From assembly GCA_020622105.1 (NCBI GenBank), contig JAHRYP010000009.1, forward strand, positions 26,615 to 90,614: a DNA stretch of 64,000 nucleotides, given 5' to 3'. Both the position numbers and the translations under genes were made by a program. The stretch is from Methylotenera sp. (GTDB lineage: Bacteria > Pseudomonadota > Gammaproteobacteria > Burkholderiales > Methylophilaceae). The notes beneath the pieces were generated by a model, which worked only from the letters and a program-made list of their open reading frames with translations, was not told the DNA's origin and ran no database searches. Below, one piece after another: positions 47,968-58,180 of this stretch (positions are counted from its first letter, which is position 1; each line of letters begins with the position of its first letter).

Positions 47968-49869
47968 ATGTTAGATAGTATCCGTTCTGTTGCAAAAGGT
48001 TGGGTTGGTAAAACCTTGTTGGCCTTGATCACGATTCCTTTTGCCTTGTTTGGTATTGACTCATATTTAAGCGATGCCGGTAATAATGTTGCTGTTGCTA
48101 AAGTGGATGGCACTAACATCACAATGCAGGAGTATTCAAATGCATTGCAAAACCTGCGCAATCGACTTCAGTCTGAAGGTAAGGTTGATCCTGCAGAGCT
48201 GGATAATCCTCAAGTTAAAATGTTGGTATTGGATCGTTTGATCAATCAGCAATTACTGGAAAAAGAGATTCGTAGTGCCAAATATGCAATCAGTGATGCG
48301 CAGCTGGCCACCTACATTACCGGTATGCCAAACTTTCAGAAGGATGGCAAGTTCTCACAAGAAATGTATGATGAGTTGCTGCAGCAGAATCAGCTGACAC
48401 CTAAAAAATTCGAAGCTTCCATACGCGCTGACTTGCTAGCGCAACAGGCGCAAGATGGTGTCGCTAAGCTTGGTTTTATCTCAAATGCACGTGCTGAAAG
48501 CACTTTGAAACTGCTCAAGCAAAAACGTCTGGTTACGATTTCTGAAATAAAAACAAAAGACTTTATTGATCAGGTAAAAGTTGATCCGGCAGAAGTTAAG
48601 GCTTATTACGACAAACATAAAGAAAGTTTACGTAACCCTGAACAAGTAAAAATTGAATTTCTATTGTTGTCCGCAAGCAGCTTGGTGCCGACAATACAGG
48701 TGGATGATGCCGAAGTTAAGAAGTTTTATGATGAAAATGCATCAAAATTTCAGGGTAATGAACAAAGACGTGCTAGCCATATCTTAATTGGTTTCGGTGT
48801 GAATGCTAGCGCTGAGCAAAAGCAGGCGGCTAAAGCAAAAGCTGAAGAACTGCTGGCGGCAATTAAAAAGAACCCGAAGTCATTTGAGGAGTTGGCAGTT
48901 AAAAACTCTCAGGACCCAGGCTCAGCAACTAAAGGTGGTGACCTTGGCAGTTTTGGCCGTGGCGCAATGGTTAAACCTTTTGAAGATGCGGCATTCGGCA
49001 TGAAAGTTGGTCAGGTAAGTGATCTGGTTGAGTCTGAGTTCGGCTACCATATTATCAAGCTTACTGAAATTACGGGTCAGAGCTCGGATTTTGAGAGCCT
49101 GAAACCACAAATTAAAGCTGAATTGATTTTCCAGAAGGCACAAGCAGCCTTTACGGAAAAAGCCGAGACTTTTAGTAATACTGTATATGAACAATCAGAT
49201 AGCTTATTGCCTGCAGCTAAAACCTTTGGTGGTCAGGTACAGACATCAGACTGGTCAACACGTGAAGATATTGCAAAATTCTTTAAGAGTGACAAAATTG
49301 TAGGCGCAGTATTTTCTGCAGAGTCTTTAAAAGAGCGTCGCAATACTGAAGCGGTTGAGATTTCACCGAATAATTTATTGTCTGCCCGCGTACTGGATTA
49401 CAAACCTGCAACGCCTAAAACTTTTGATGAAGTTAAAGCTGGCATTGAGGCGTTGTTGAAACTTGAGGCTGCTGCAAAACTTGCTGTTGCTAAAGGTGAA
49501 GCTGCGCTTAAAAGCTTGCAACAGGGTAAAGAAGTTGCTGATGTAGAATGGATTCCTGAAGTGACTGTGGATCGCAAAACTGCAGAAGGTTTGACACAAC
49601 TGGCAATGACACAGATCTTTAAGACTGATGTAAGTAAATTACCTGCTTATTCAGGCTTAGCTGATAGCAAACAAGGTTACTTGTTGGTTAAAGTGATTAG
49701 TGTGGATAATTCAGTATCAGGTGATGAAGAATCTATTAAGAGTAAGAAATCAGAACTGAATGCGGCTTTAGCAGATGAGTATCTGACAGCTTACAAGCAA
49801 TCATTACGCGAAAAAGCCAAGATCAAAGTTAACGAAAGATTGTTAATGGATAAAAGCGCTGAACAATAG
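47968..49869 (+). CDS. ppiD: Peptidyl-prolyl isomerase / periplasmic chaperone PpiD (SurA-like)
   Basis: Inner-membrane anchored chaperone near the Sec translocon. N-terminal anchor helix about 12-35 (KTLLALITIPFALFGI), SurA-N-like domain about 40-200, parvulin domain about 265-360 with RRASHILIGF and GGDLGSFGRGAMVKPFEDAAF, then a long C-terminal tail. The track's first ATG (47842) would add 42 residues with no homology; ATG at 47968 with GAGAG before it fits the family. 633 residues. It is not clear that this parvulin domain is active. Confidence 0.93.
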   Translation: MLDSIRSVAKGWVGKTLLALITIPFALFGIDSYLSDAGNNVAVAKVDGTNITMQEYSNALQNLRNRLQSEGKVDPAELDNPQVKMLVLDRLINQQLLEKEIRSAKYAISDAQLATYITGMPNFQKDGKFSQEMYDELLQQNQLTPKKFEASIRADLLAQQAQDGVAKLGFISNARAESTLKLLKQKRLVTISEIKTKDFIDQVKVDPAEVKAYYDKHKESLRNPEQVKIEFLLLSASSLVPTIQVDDAEVKKFYDENASKFQGNEQRRASHILIGFGVNASAEQKQAAKAKAEELLAAIKKNPKSFEELAVKNSQDPGSATKGGDLGSFGRGAMVKPFEDAAFGMKVGQVSDLVESEFGYHIIKLTEITGQSSDFESLKPQIKAELIFQKAQAAFTEKAETFSNTVYEQSDSLLPAAKTFGGQVQTSDWSTREDIAKFFKSDKIVGAVFSAESLKERRNTEAVEISPNNLLSARVLDYKPATPKTFDEVKAGIEALLKLEAAAKLAVAKGEAALKSLQQGKEVADVEWIPEVTVDRKTAEGLTQLAMTQIFKTDVSKLPAYSGLADSKQGYLLVKVISVDNSVSGDEESIKSKKSELNAALADEYLTAYKQSLREKAKIKVNERLLMDKSAEQ

Positions 49870-49931
49870 TACCCAAAATACTAATCCAGGACTACGGTTT
49901 TTAACTCAGTTTTGGCTTGGTTCAAGGTAAT

Positions 49932-49959
49932 AAAAAAGGACGCTAACGCGTCCTTTTTT
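49932..49959. terminator. Bidirectional Rho-independent terminator (ppiD / fabI)
   Basis: Stem AAAAAAGGACGC / GCGTCCTTTTTT with a four-base loop, between the convergent ppiD and fabI genes. Confidence 0.9.
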
Positions 49960-49993
49960 ATTTGCTTAACTCTGGTGATTAATCAGTGGTTAA

Positions 49994-50779
49994 TTAATCA
50001 ATTACGCCAGCTGCAGTAATGTTCATGCCGCCGTCTACATAAGTGATTTCACCGGTAATGCCTGAAGCCAGGTCGCTGCAAAGGAAAGCTGCTGCATTGC
50101 CGACTTCATCAATAGTTACATTACGGCGCAAAGCAGCGTGCTTTTCATTGAAGCCTATCATTTTATCAAAGTCGGCAATACCTGACGCTGCAAGCGTTTT
50201 AATCGGGCCTGCGGACACCGCATTCACGCGGATGCCACGTGGGCCTAAGCTTTGTGCTAAATAGCGTACATTCGCTTCTAAACTGGCTTTGGCAACACCC
50301 ATCACGTTGTAGTTAGGCATGGTACGTTCTGCACCCAGATAACTTAATGTAAGCAGACTGCCTTTGCGACCTTCCATCATTGGATAGGCGGCTTTAGCCA
50401 GCGCTGAAAAGCTGTATGAGCTGATGTCATGGGCGATACGGAAATACTCACGGTTGATGTTATCCAGATAATCACCGTCTAATGCTACTTTTGGCACAAA
50501 TGCAACTGAGTGCACCAGTGAATCCAAACCGTCCCAATGTTTTGCCAGTGCCGGGAATAAGGCATCAATCTGTGCATCTTCCGCAACGTCACACGGCAAT
50601 ACGATTTTAGAGTCAAAATCCGCGGCTAAATCGGCAACGCGTTTTTCGTGCTTTTCCATTTGATAGGTAAATGCAAGTTCAGCGCCTTCACGCTTCATTG
50701 CTGCTGCGATACCGTAAGCGATAGAGCGGTTGCTTAATAAGCCCGCGATGAGTACTTTTTTGCCTGCTAAAAATCCCAT
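49994..50779 (-). CDS. fabI: Enoyl-[acyl-carrier-protein] reductase (NADH)
   Basis: Last step in each round of fatty-acid elongation. SDR fold with N-terminal [13 protein letters not shown], and active-site residues Y147, Y157 and K164 in [21 protein letters not shown]. 261 residues. It is the last gene of an oppA-oppB-oppC-fabI run on the minus strand, a common betaproteobacterial order. Confidence 0.97.
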   Translation of the reverse strand: MGFLAGKKVLIAGLLSNRSIAYGIAAAMKREGAELAFTYQMEKHEKRVADLAADFDSKIVLPCDVAEDAQIDALFPALAKHWDGLDSLVHSVAFVPKVALDGDYLDNINREYFRIAHDISSYSFSALAKAAYPMMEGRKGSLLTLSYLGAERTMPNYNVMGVAKASLEANVRYLAQSLGPRGIRVNAVSAGPIKTLAASGIADFDKMIGFNEKHAALRRNVTIDEVGNAAAFLCSDLASGITGEITYVDGGMNITAAGVID

Positions 50780-50832
50780 AATGAATCCTGTAATGATTTA
50801 TCAAATCTGTTATTGGTTTTGCTACGCGGCAC

Positions 50833-51672
50833 TTACTTTTGGTGCCCGCTCCTGGGGTCTAGCGCATCGCGCAGACCCTCACCGAGCAAATTATACCCTA
50901 ACACTGTGATTAAAATCGCTAGTCCCGGGAATAGCGATAACCACCAGGCGAATTGAATATATTCTTTTCCATCGGTCAGTATGTTGCCCCATGAGGCCTG
51001 TGGTGCCTGTACGCCCAAGCCCAGAAAGCTTAGTCCTGATTCCATGAGTACGGCACCGGCAACACCCAATACGGCACTGACAATAATCGGCGTTAGGCTG
51101 TTAGGTAGTAAATGTTTGAATATCAGGCGGTAATCTCTGGCGCCCAGTGTACGTGATGCCATGACATATTCACGTTCACACAAGCTCAGGAATTCGGCAC
51201 GTACCAGTCGGGTGACGCCCATCCACGAGGTCAGGCCAATCACAATCATAATGTTGATGATGGAAGGTGTGAGAAAGGCGATGACTGCCAGTATCAGAAA
51301 AAAACTGGGGATGGATAACATGACATCAACTAAACGCATAATTAAAACATCTACCCAGCCTCGATAGAAACCGGCGATCGCACCGAGCAGGATGCCAATC
51401 AGGGTTGAAATACCAACAGCGACCAACCCAACCAGTAATGAGATACGGCCACCATGCAGCATGCGGCTTAATACATCACGGCCTAAGCCGTCGGTGCCCA
51501 TCCAGTGCTGCATGGATGGCCCAAGCAGAATTGCTTTTACGTTAATTTCATTCGGGTCATAAGGCGCAATAAACGGCGCCAGCATTGCGAGCACAAATAT
51601 CAGCACGATGATTATAAAACCAGCCAGCGCTAGTGGGTTGGATAAAGCTTTTTTAAACATGGACAAGTTCAT
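50833..51672 (-). CDS. Peptide ABC transporter permease, OppC/DppC type
   Basis: Inner-membrane subunit of a peptide-class importer. 279 residues, N-terminal helix about 15-36, then five helices; the EAA cytoplasmic loop is seen as EYVMASRTLGARDYRLIFKH. It follows the OppB-type gene with a 3-base gap. No ATPase subunit gene is in the operon. Confidence 0.93.
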   Translation of the reverse strand: MNLSMFKKALSNPLALAGFIIIVLIFVLAMLAPFIAPYDPNEINVKAILLGPSMQHWMGTDGLGRDVLSRMLHGGRISLLVGLVAVGISTLIGILLGAIAGFYRGWVDVLIMRLVDVMLSIPSFFLILAVIAFLTPSIINIMIVIGLTSWMGVTRLVRAEFLSLCEREYVMASRTLGARDYRLIFKHLLPNSLTPIIVSAVLGVAGAVLMESGLSFLGLGVQAPQASWGNILTDGKEYIQFAWWLSLFPGLAILITVLGYNLLGEGLRDALDPRSGHQK

Positions 51673-51675
51673 GAT

Positions 51676-52698
51676 TTAACCTTTTACCACACCACGCCTT
51701 ACGCGTGGATCTGCCCATGCATACATGAGGTCAGCAAGTAAATTACCGAGTAATGTTAATGCTGAACCGATGGTTAATATGCCCATCACTACAGGAAAGT
51801 CACGCATTAGCACAGCATCATAAAACAACTTACCCATACCCGGTATGGCAAAAATAGTCTCTGCGATCACAGATCCGCCTATCAGGCCGGGAATCGATAA
51901 GCCGATAATCGTAATCAAAGGCAGCAGCGCGTTGCGTAATGCGTGGGTGTAAATTACTTTATGCTCATTGAGGCCTTTTGCGCGCGCGGTTGTGATGTAG
52001 TCTTGATGCAACACATCCAGCATACCGTTTTTAACAAACAGCGTAATGCCTGCCAAGCCAGTGATGGATGGGATAACAACCGGCAGGAATAAATGGCTCA
52101 ATGAATCCTTGATCTTGCCCCAGGTATCCAATGATTCGTAGTTAAGGCTGTGCAGGCCTGAAATCGGGAACCAGTTATTAACTACGCCCAGCCAGTACAT
52201 TAATAGCAGTGAGAGCCAGAAGCCGGGAATAGAAAAACCTACAAAATTAAATAGAGTGATCGATCGATCCTGCCAGCCCTGATATTTGCGTGCGGCAATA
52301 ATGCCCAATGGAATCGCTAATATCAGTGTGATTGCCAGCCCCAATAGATTAATCATTAACGTAATCGGCAGCGCTTCCTGAATCAAGCCTTTAGTGACAT
52401 TTCCGTCTTTGTCTGTGGTTTGCCAAAATACAGGTTTCTGGTGGCTGGCGAATGATTTACCAAAATCCAGTGTGGCTAATCGTTTGAGCCATAAACCATA
52501 TTGCACAATCACCGGTTTATCCAGATTGTACATTTCACGCAGCTTTTGCCTTGATTCTTCACTGGCTTTCGGGTTGAAAGCAGTTTCATTGCTGGTGATA
52601 TCACCCGGCGCCAGATGCATGATGAAAAATGAAATCAGGCTGATGCCAATCAGCAGCGGAATCATCCAGAGGACACGTTTAATAATGTATTTAAGCAT
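51676..52698 (-). CDS. Peptide ABC transporter permease, OppB/DppB type
   Basis: Partner permease. The TM region starts at YIIKRVLWMIPLLIGISLISF and the EAA loop reads DYITTARAKGLNEHKVIYTHALRN. I chose ATG at 52698, two bases after the substrate-binding gene's stop, in place of the track start at 52746, because the family starts ML-x-YI-x-KR. 340 residues. The periplasmic loop of about 50 residues before the third helix is larger than in many OppB proteins. Confidence 0.92.
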   Translation of the reverse strand: MLKYIIKRVLWMIPLLIGISLISFFIMHLAPGDITSNETAFNPKASEESRQKLREMYNLDKPVIVQYGLWLKRLATLDFGKSFASHQKPVFWQTTDKDGNVTKGLIQEALPITLMINLLGLAITLILAIPLGIIAARKYQGWQDRSITLFNFVGFSIPGFWLSLLLMYWLGVVNNWFPISGLHSLNYESLDTWGKIKDSLSHLFLPVVIPSITGLAGITLFVKNGMLDVLHQDYITTARAKGLNEHKVIYTHALRNALLPLITIIGLSIPGLIGGSVIAETIFAIPGMGKLFYDAVLMRDFPVVMGILTIGSALTLLGNLLADLMYAWADPRVRRGVVKG

Positions 52699-52700
52699 GG

Positions 52701-54362
52701 TTACTGACTTATTTCGTTGCGCCTGAGCGGTTGTGGAATATACCAATCCTGAGAGTTGTGACCAATGCCAGCTGGAGGCGCTGGATCGTCAATACCTTTT
52801 ACACGTTTATGGATCGCTGTCAGTCCATAACCTGCCGATAAATAAATAATGGGGCTATCTTGCAGTAAGGTGCGAGCAAACTCGTGGTAGATTTTCATGC
52901 GCTTGTCAGGGTCCAGCTCGAGACGTCCTTGTTCGAGCAATTTATCAACGACTGGATTGTTATAACCGATGAAATTAAACTGCCCCGGCGCCTGCTGGCT
53001 GGAGTGCCAGATGTTGAATTGGTCTGGGTCAAGGCCCAAGCCCCAGCCTAGCACTACCACATCAAAATCGCCGGTTTTAATAAAGCGGCTGATAAAGCTG
53101 GCCCATTCAATGGCACGTATTTTGACATCGATCCCGATATCTTTAAGTCGGCGCTGAATCAGTACGGCTGATTTTTCACGTTCTTTATTTTGATTGGTTA
53201 CGATCTCAAAGGCAAAAGGCTTGCCATCGCGATCTAGAATGCCGTCACCATCCGTGTCTGCAAACCCAGCTTCTTTCAGTAGTGCTCGTGCCTTGGCCGG
53301 GTCGTAAGGGTAGGGCGTGAGCGCCGGGTTACTCCAGCGCGTACCCGGTTTGTATGGTGAAGCGATATTGATACCCAGGCCTAGATAGACGCCGTCAATA
53401 ATCTCCTGCTTGTCAATCGCATAGTTAATGGCATGGCGCACGCGCACATCATCAAAAGGTTTGTGTTTGAGATTAAAGCCCATGTAGGTATAACTGTTGC
53501 CCAGCTCTTTATAGAGGGCTAGTTTTTGCTGTAATTCCGGGCGTGCCGGAATAATGCGGGAAAATTTAATGGGGTCTAGCCCCATGTAATCAATGTTGTC
53601 CGCCATTAATTCCAGAAACTGAGCAGAGTTGTCGGGGATGATGCGTGTGATTAACTGGTCAATCTTGGCCTGACCCAATACCGAGTTCGGGTTTCGGGAT
53701 AACTTCAGATTTTCACCATGTGTCCAGCGGTCGAGTTTGTAGTAGTGGCTGCCTACAGGGTTACGTGCAAATGATGTAGTGTGTAAGTCCTGCCCTTGTA
53801 GCAAGTGTTTAGGCAGTATCTGCAATCCTGCCCAGCTATCCAGCGCCGGCGCATATGCCTGCTCATAAGTTACCGTAAAAGTGAGCGGGTCTGGTGTTTC
53901 GGCTTTTTTAACCAGCTGAAAATCGGAGGCGTAAGGGCTTGCTGTCTTTTCATCGGTTACCGCCTGCCAGGTGAATAAAACATCCGCACTGGTTAATGGC
54001 TGATTATCAGCCCATTTCAAATTGGGTTTGAGTTTAAAAGTTATGGTTTTCTGGTCGGATGAGATTTCCCAGCTTGTTACCAGGTCACCTTCAAGTTCAA
54101 GATTTTTATCATATTTGAGCAGACTGTTGAATATATTAGAACTAATAGCTGATGATGCAGATTCACCGGCAATCATTGAAATCAGGCCGCTGGGTTCTCC
54201 AGTCATGGCACTAATCAAAGTGCCGCCAGATTCGCTGGGATAATTTTTGCCAAGATCCAGATCGGCGGATGGTGAGTTATCAGAAGATCCGCAAGCCGCA
54301 ATAATGAAGGTGACAAGTACAATTGAAGCTGATTTACTAAGGCCCGAAAATGAATTTGTCAT
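52701..54362 (-). CDS. Peptide ABC transporter substrate-binding lipoprotein
   Basis: Captures an oligopeptide-like ligand in the periplasm (SBP family 5). Signal peptide with lipobox FIIAAC ending at Cys24, then the classic LKWADNQPLTSADVLFTW and INYAIDKQEII segments. 553 residues. A short DTDGDGILDRDGKPF insert near residue 380 looks like a calcium-binding EF-hand-type loop; such loops occur in related binding proteins. The ligand might be recycled murein peptide (mltD lies next to it), which is inference. Confidence 0.92.
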   Translation of the reverse strand: MTNSFSGLSKSASIVLVTFIIAACGSSDNSPSADLDLGKNYPSESGGTLISAMTGEPSGLISMIAGESASSAISSNIFNSLLKYDKNLELEGDLVTSWEISSDQKTITFKLKPNLKWADNQPLTSADVLFTWQAVTDEKTASPYASDFQLVKKAETPDPLTFTVTYEQAYAPALDSWAGLQILPKHLLQGQDLHTTSFARNPVGSHYYKLDRWTHGENLKLSRNPNSVLGQAKIDQLITRIIPDNSAQFLELMADNIDYMGLDPIKFSRIIPARPELQQKLALYKELGNSYTYMGFNLKHKPFDDVRVRHAINYAIDKQEIIDGVYLGLGINIASPYKPGTRWSNPALTPYPYDPAKARALLKEAGFADTDGDGILDRDGKPFAFEIVTNQNKEREKSAVLIQRRLKDIGIDVKIRAIEWASFISRFIKTGDFDVVVLGWGLGLDPDQFNIWHSSQQAPGQFNFIGYNNPVVDKLLEQGRLELDPDKRMKIYHEFARTLLQDSPIIYLSAGYGLTAIHKRVKGIDDPAPPAGIGHNSQDWYIPQPLRRNEISQ

Positions 54363-54388
54363 CTTGAATATTGTTTTTAATTGTTTAT

Positions 54389-56299
54389 TTAAACTTCATC
54401 AGATTGCTTAATCGTTAGCTTGTTACCAGGTTCAATGTGACTGCCATATTTTTTGTTCCAGCGTTTAAGATCAGCAACTGCAACATCGAATTTTTCAGCA
54501 ATGCTATGTAACGTATCACCACGTTTAACAACATAGGTCTGCGCCTTTGTAGCATTTTTTGATTTGCTTGCTTTTGAGCCATTAACGTCTGCAACTTGAA
54601 TGCTAAGTACCTGACCTGCATTTACCCGGCTTGTTTTAAGCGAGTTAGCTGCCATGATCTGCTTCACGCTCACACCATAGCGTTTGGCAATTGTTGTCAT
54701 GACCTCACCTTTTTTAACTTTGTGTGAGACGTTGCGGTTTTGCTTTGGTTCATTTTCAGTGATGGATTCGAGGTCAGATGAATTATCCTCGTGACTTGCT
54801 ATATTGATATTGCTAGAACGATAATCCGGATCACTGGCAAGCTCCGCTTCCATTTCAGCTACAGTGGCGCCAGCCAAACCAGCCTCAGTCGAATTGGCCA
54901 CAGCATTATTGCTTGTTTTAAAATCGGTGCTATTGCCATTAGGTACTAATATTGGTGAAGTCTTTTTAATTTTGCTTTGAGCAGGCAAATCATTTACATC
55001 ACGTAATTTGCTGACGTGTATACCGAATTTATCCGCAATTTTTTCCAGACGCTCGCCTTTTTTCGCGAAATAGGTTTTCCAACTCACGAGTGGTTTATTG
55101 TAGTTCTCCAGGTTGGTTCTAAACGTTTGCGCAGATAAAATTGGCAGAAGTAATTCAAGATTTTTATCTTCGTTGGTAATTACCGGGCGGTTGAAACTTG
55201 GGTTTAGTGCTAGAAACTCCTCGTCGCTGATCTCGGCAAGTTTTGCTGCTAAATGAGAATCTATTTGTGCCGGTGCTGCGACCTTGGCAAAGTAAGGGGT
55301 GTTGGCGATGGTTTGAATATTCAAGCCGTAGTTGCCAGGGTTGGTCATAAGATTTTTTATCGCTTGCAACTTAGGTACGTAATTTCTGGTTTCTACTGGT
55401 AGGTTCAAGCTTTCATAGTCTGTGGGCAAGCCTAATTTTCGGTTACGTTCAATGGCGCGCGATACGGTACCTTCGCCAGCGTTATACGCAGCCAGCGCCA
55501 GATCCCATGCGCCGAACATCGCATGAAGTTTTTGCAGATAGGTTAATGCAGCATCGGTAGCAAATGTGACGTTACGACGATTATCAAACCACCAGTTTTG
55601 TTTGAGCCCAAAATACTTGCCTGTAGCCGGTACGAATTGCCAAATTCCGGATGCGCGGCTAGTTGAGTAAGCCTTTGGATTGTAAGCACTTTCTATCATC
55701 GGCAGTAGTGCAATTTCAGTAGGCATGCCGCGTTTTTCCACTTCTTCTACCACATGGAACAGGTATCTCTGGCTACGCTCAACCATACGTTTTATGTAGT
55801 CTGGGCGTGAGCTATACCACTGCTCATGTTTTTGCGTAAGGTTTGAAGTTGAGTCTGGTATGGCATATCCATTTTTGATGCGCTGCCATAGATCATCTCT
55901 TTCGACCTGAGGTGCTACATTTTGATATGTGTCACTTACAGTGGCAGGGAGGCCAAGTGTTTTACTGAATCTGTCGTCACGTGTGCCTTTTGGCATGACA
56001 CCATCGCCATTATTATATATCGGGGTATTACCGATGCTATAAGCTGGTACGACGCTGGTTGTGGGGTTGGTAATTTTTTTGTCAGTACTTTTAAAGGCAG
56101 GGTCATTTTGGTTGCTATTGCCAACGCTTCCCATGTCGCGTAATGCCGGTTTAACAACCTCATCTGAATAAATGATGATTTCATCACCATTAACGTTAGA
56201 GATTGTGCTGGGTTCAGCATGTAGTGAATTGCTTGCCAAAATGTTTGCAGCAAGCAATATTGTGAGTAGACCTGATAATTTGATACTGGAATATTTCAT
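54389..56299 (-). CDS. mltD: Membrane-bound lytic murein transglycosylase D
   Basis: Cleaves peptidoglycan glycan strands. Signal peptide about 1-28 (ending SLHA), an SLT domain about 165-290 with catalytic Glu in LPMIESAYNPKAYS and the SGIWQFVPATG and NAGEG motifs, then a degenerate LysM about 395-440 and two clear LysM domains near the C terminus (HKVKKGEVMTTIAKRYGVS; YVVKRGDTLHSIAEKFDVA). Start taken at 56299 because the signal peptide follows directly; the track start is 93 bases upstream. About 636 residues. Confidence 0.93.
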   Translation of the reverse strand: MKYSSIKLSGLLTILLAANILASNSLHAEPSTISNVNGDEIIIYSDEVVKPALRDMGSVGNSNQNDPAFKSTDKKITNPTTSVVPAYSIGNTPIYNNGDGVMPKGTRDDRFSKTLGLPATVSDTYQNVAPQVERDDLWQRIKNGYAIPDSTSNLTQKHEQWYSSRPDYIKRMVERSQRYLFHVVEEVEKRGMPTEIALLPMIESAYNPKAYSTSRASGIWQFVPATGKYFGLKQNWWFDNRRNVTFATDAALTYLQKLHAMFGAWDLALAAYNAGEGTVSRAIERNRKLGLPTDYESLNLPVETRNYVPKLQAIKNLMTNPGNYGLNIQTIANTPYFAKVAAPAQIDSHLAAKLAEISDEEFLALNPSFNRPVITNEDKNLELLLPILSAQTFRTNLENYNKPLVSWKTYFAKKGERLEKIADKFGIHVSKLRDVNDLPAQSKIKKTSPILVPNGNSTDFKTSNNAVANSTEAGLAGATVAEMEAELASDPDYRSSNINIASHEDNSSDLESITENEPKQNRNVSHKVKKGEVMTTIAKRYGVSVKQIMAANSLKTSRVNAGQVLSIQVADVNGSKASKSKNATKAQTYVVKRGDTLHSIAEKFDVAVADLKRWNKKYGSHIEPGNKLTIKQSDEV

Positions 56300-56468
56300 T
56301 CGAATGAGAAGTTGAATATTGTTTTTGGAATGATAAAGGCGCAAAACAATAGAAACTCCTTGGGTACGCTGTAAATCATAAGGTAGAAGCATGGTAACGA
56401 ATACAAGCTTGTGAAGTCAAGTAGAATCACAGTGTAAATTACTTTATATATTAATCATAACTTTATGA

Positions 56469-57245
56469 TTAATAAGAATTTCTAAGTTCTCTTATCTTTG
56501 TGAAAACTTGTAGTAACGGCTGGTTTAGTAACTGCGTTGACAACTGAATTTGTTTTGAGTCACATCGCAAGAAAGGGTTGGTCGCCAGTTCCAGCGCAAC
56601 TGTGGATGGCAGGCTAGGTAATTCTGCGTTGCGTATGGCGATAGTATCTTGATGTCTTTGCTTCAGCGCTTCGTTATCAGGCTCTATAGACAGCGCAAAG
56701 TTGATATTATGCAGCGTGTATTCATGCGTGCAGAAAACTTGTGACTCTGGCGGCAGTGCCGCTAATTTTTGCAGTGATGCAAACATCTGCAATGGTGTTC
56801 CTTCAAATAAGCGGCCGCAGCCGGCACCAAACAAGGTGTCACCGCAGAAAAGCCACTTTTGGCCGGCATATTCTATATAAAAACCAATGTGACCAAGCGT
56901 ATGACCAGGCAAGTCCAATACTTTCAATTGCGGCAGCCAGTCAGTACATTTAAATGTATCAGGTTCGCCAACCGGAATGTGTTTGAACGCATAGTGTTCC
57001 AGCTTGGGCGCAAATACAGTCAAATCAGGGAATTGATTAAGTAGCGTGTCAACACCGCCAATATGATCTTGATGGTGATGTGTAATTAATATGGCTTCCA
57101 GATTCAGATTAAGCGTAATTAATGTATTAAGTAATGGTGCCGCATCACCTGGATCAACAGCTACAGCATTAATTCCGTTATGAATCAGCCAGATATAATT
57201 ATCTTTGAACGCCAGTACTGGAATAATTTGTAATTTGTATTGCAT
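56469..57245 (-). CDS. gloB: Hydroxyacylglutathione hydrolase (glyoxalase II)
   Basis: Hydrolyses S-lactoylglutathione to lactate and glutathione. Metallo-beta-lactamase fold with the binuclear site THHHQDHIGG, DLPGHTLGHIGFY, GDTLFGAGCGRLFEG and the second-metal His in THEYTL. 258 residues. Divergent from the neighbouring methyltransferase gene with 72 bases between, the standard arrangement. Confidence 0.96.
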   Translation of the reverse strand: MQYKLQIIPVLAFKDNYIWLIHNGINAVAVDPGDAAPLLNTLITLNLNLEAILITHHHQDHIGGVDTLLNQFPDLTVFAPKLEHYAFKHIPVGEPDTFKCTDWLPQLKVLDLPGHTLGHIGFYIEYAGQKWLFCGDTLFGAGCGRLFEGTPLQMFASLQKLAALPPESQVFCTHEYTLHNINFALSIEPDNEALKQRHQDTIAIRNAELPSLPSTVALELATNPFLRCDSKQIQLSTQLLNQPLLQVFTKIRELRNSY

Positions 57246-57317
57246 ATCGTCTATTATCTGGTTGAAGGTTTCAATTTTTTTACTAAATATTAGTTATATT
57301 GGAATAATACCCCTGTA

Positions 57318-58129
57318 ATGAGTTTGCAACCGAATCAACAGCAAGTTAATGATAGATCGTATCAATGGTTTGATACCGCATCAGGTCGCTATTTGCAACT
57401 GCAAGAGCAGGGCTTATATGACCAGGCCGTAGTAGATTTGTTTGGTTTTAATGCGGTGCAAATGGGGTGCCCGCAAATGGATCTGCTGCGTAACTCACGC
57501 ATTCCACATCGTTATAAATCTTCAGATCTTCCTGACGCATCAATAAAAACTGATTTGCAATGTTGCGATGATTTTTTGCCTTTTGCCGATAGCAGTTTAG
57601 ATCTGTTATTACTACCGCATCGCCTTGAATTCAGCGAGCGTCCGCATCAGACCTTGCGTGAAGCAGAGCGCGTGATGATGCCAGAGGGCATTTACTCATA
57701 TCCGGTTTTAATCCTTTTAGCTTGTGGGGATTGGTGCTGGTATTTAAAAATATATTTTCAGGCAGGTGCCGAAGTAAAACATTCCCGTGGAATAGCCGCT
57801 TTATCGGGCTTACGCGCTTAAAAGACTGGCTGACTTTATTGGGTTTCGAAGTGGTGTCAGTTGAAATCTGCTGCCATATTCCACCATTCGAGCAGGAAGA
57901 TTGGCAGCGCAGGTTTAATTTTATGGATAAAATTGGCAGCCGCTGGCTGTCATTTATGGGTGGTGTGTATTTTGTAGTTGCAAAAAAACGCGTGGCTGGG
58001 ATGACACCGCTGAAGCCTAACTGGAAAACGCCATCATTACAGTCCAGTTTAGTTCCCAGACCTACACAGCGTAAGCCAAGTCAAAGCAGGGCAGTTAAAC
58101 CGGATAATAAACATCATTGTGAGCAATGA
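57318..58129 (+). CDS. Class I SAM-dependent methyltransferase, gloB-linked (interrupted by a frameshift)
   Basis: Methyltransferase-like protein normally encoded next to gloB in betaproteobacteria. Visible in the first ORF are DLQCCDDFLPFADSSLDLLLLPHRLEF (acidic post-motif region) and LREAERVMMPEG. The track shows two ORFs, 57318-57821 and 57722-58129. Adding one C at 57689 (GGGCATTT for GGGCCATTT) gives GHLLISGFNPFSLWGLVLVFKN and runs smoothly into the second ORF (FPWNSRFIGLTRLKDWL). Restored length about 270. The SAM-binding glycine motif is weak, so the target and even activity are unclear. The rnhA-dnaQ pair that usually follows is missing here. Confidence 0.82.
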
Positions 58130-58180
58130 AAGATTTTGGATTGGCGCGGTATAGCGTGCCTAAATGAAATCTTACCTGAA

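Noticed and set aside
47583-48161. 192-codon minus-strand ORF
   Set aside because: It runs across tRNA-Asp, its terminator and the ppiD start; a shadow ORF.
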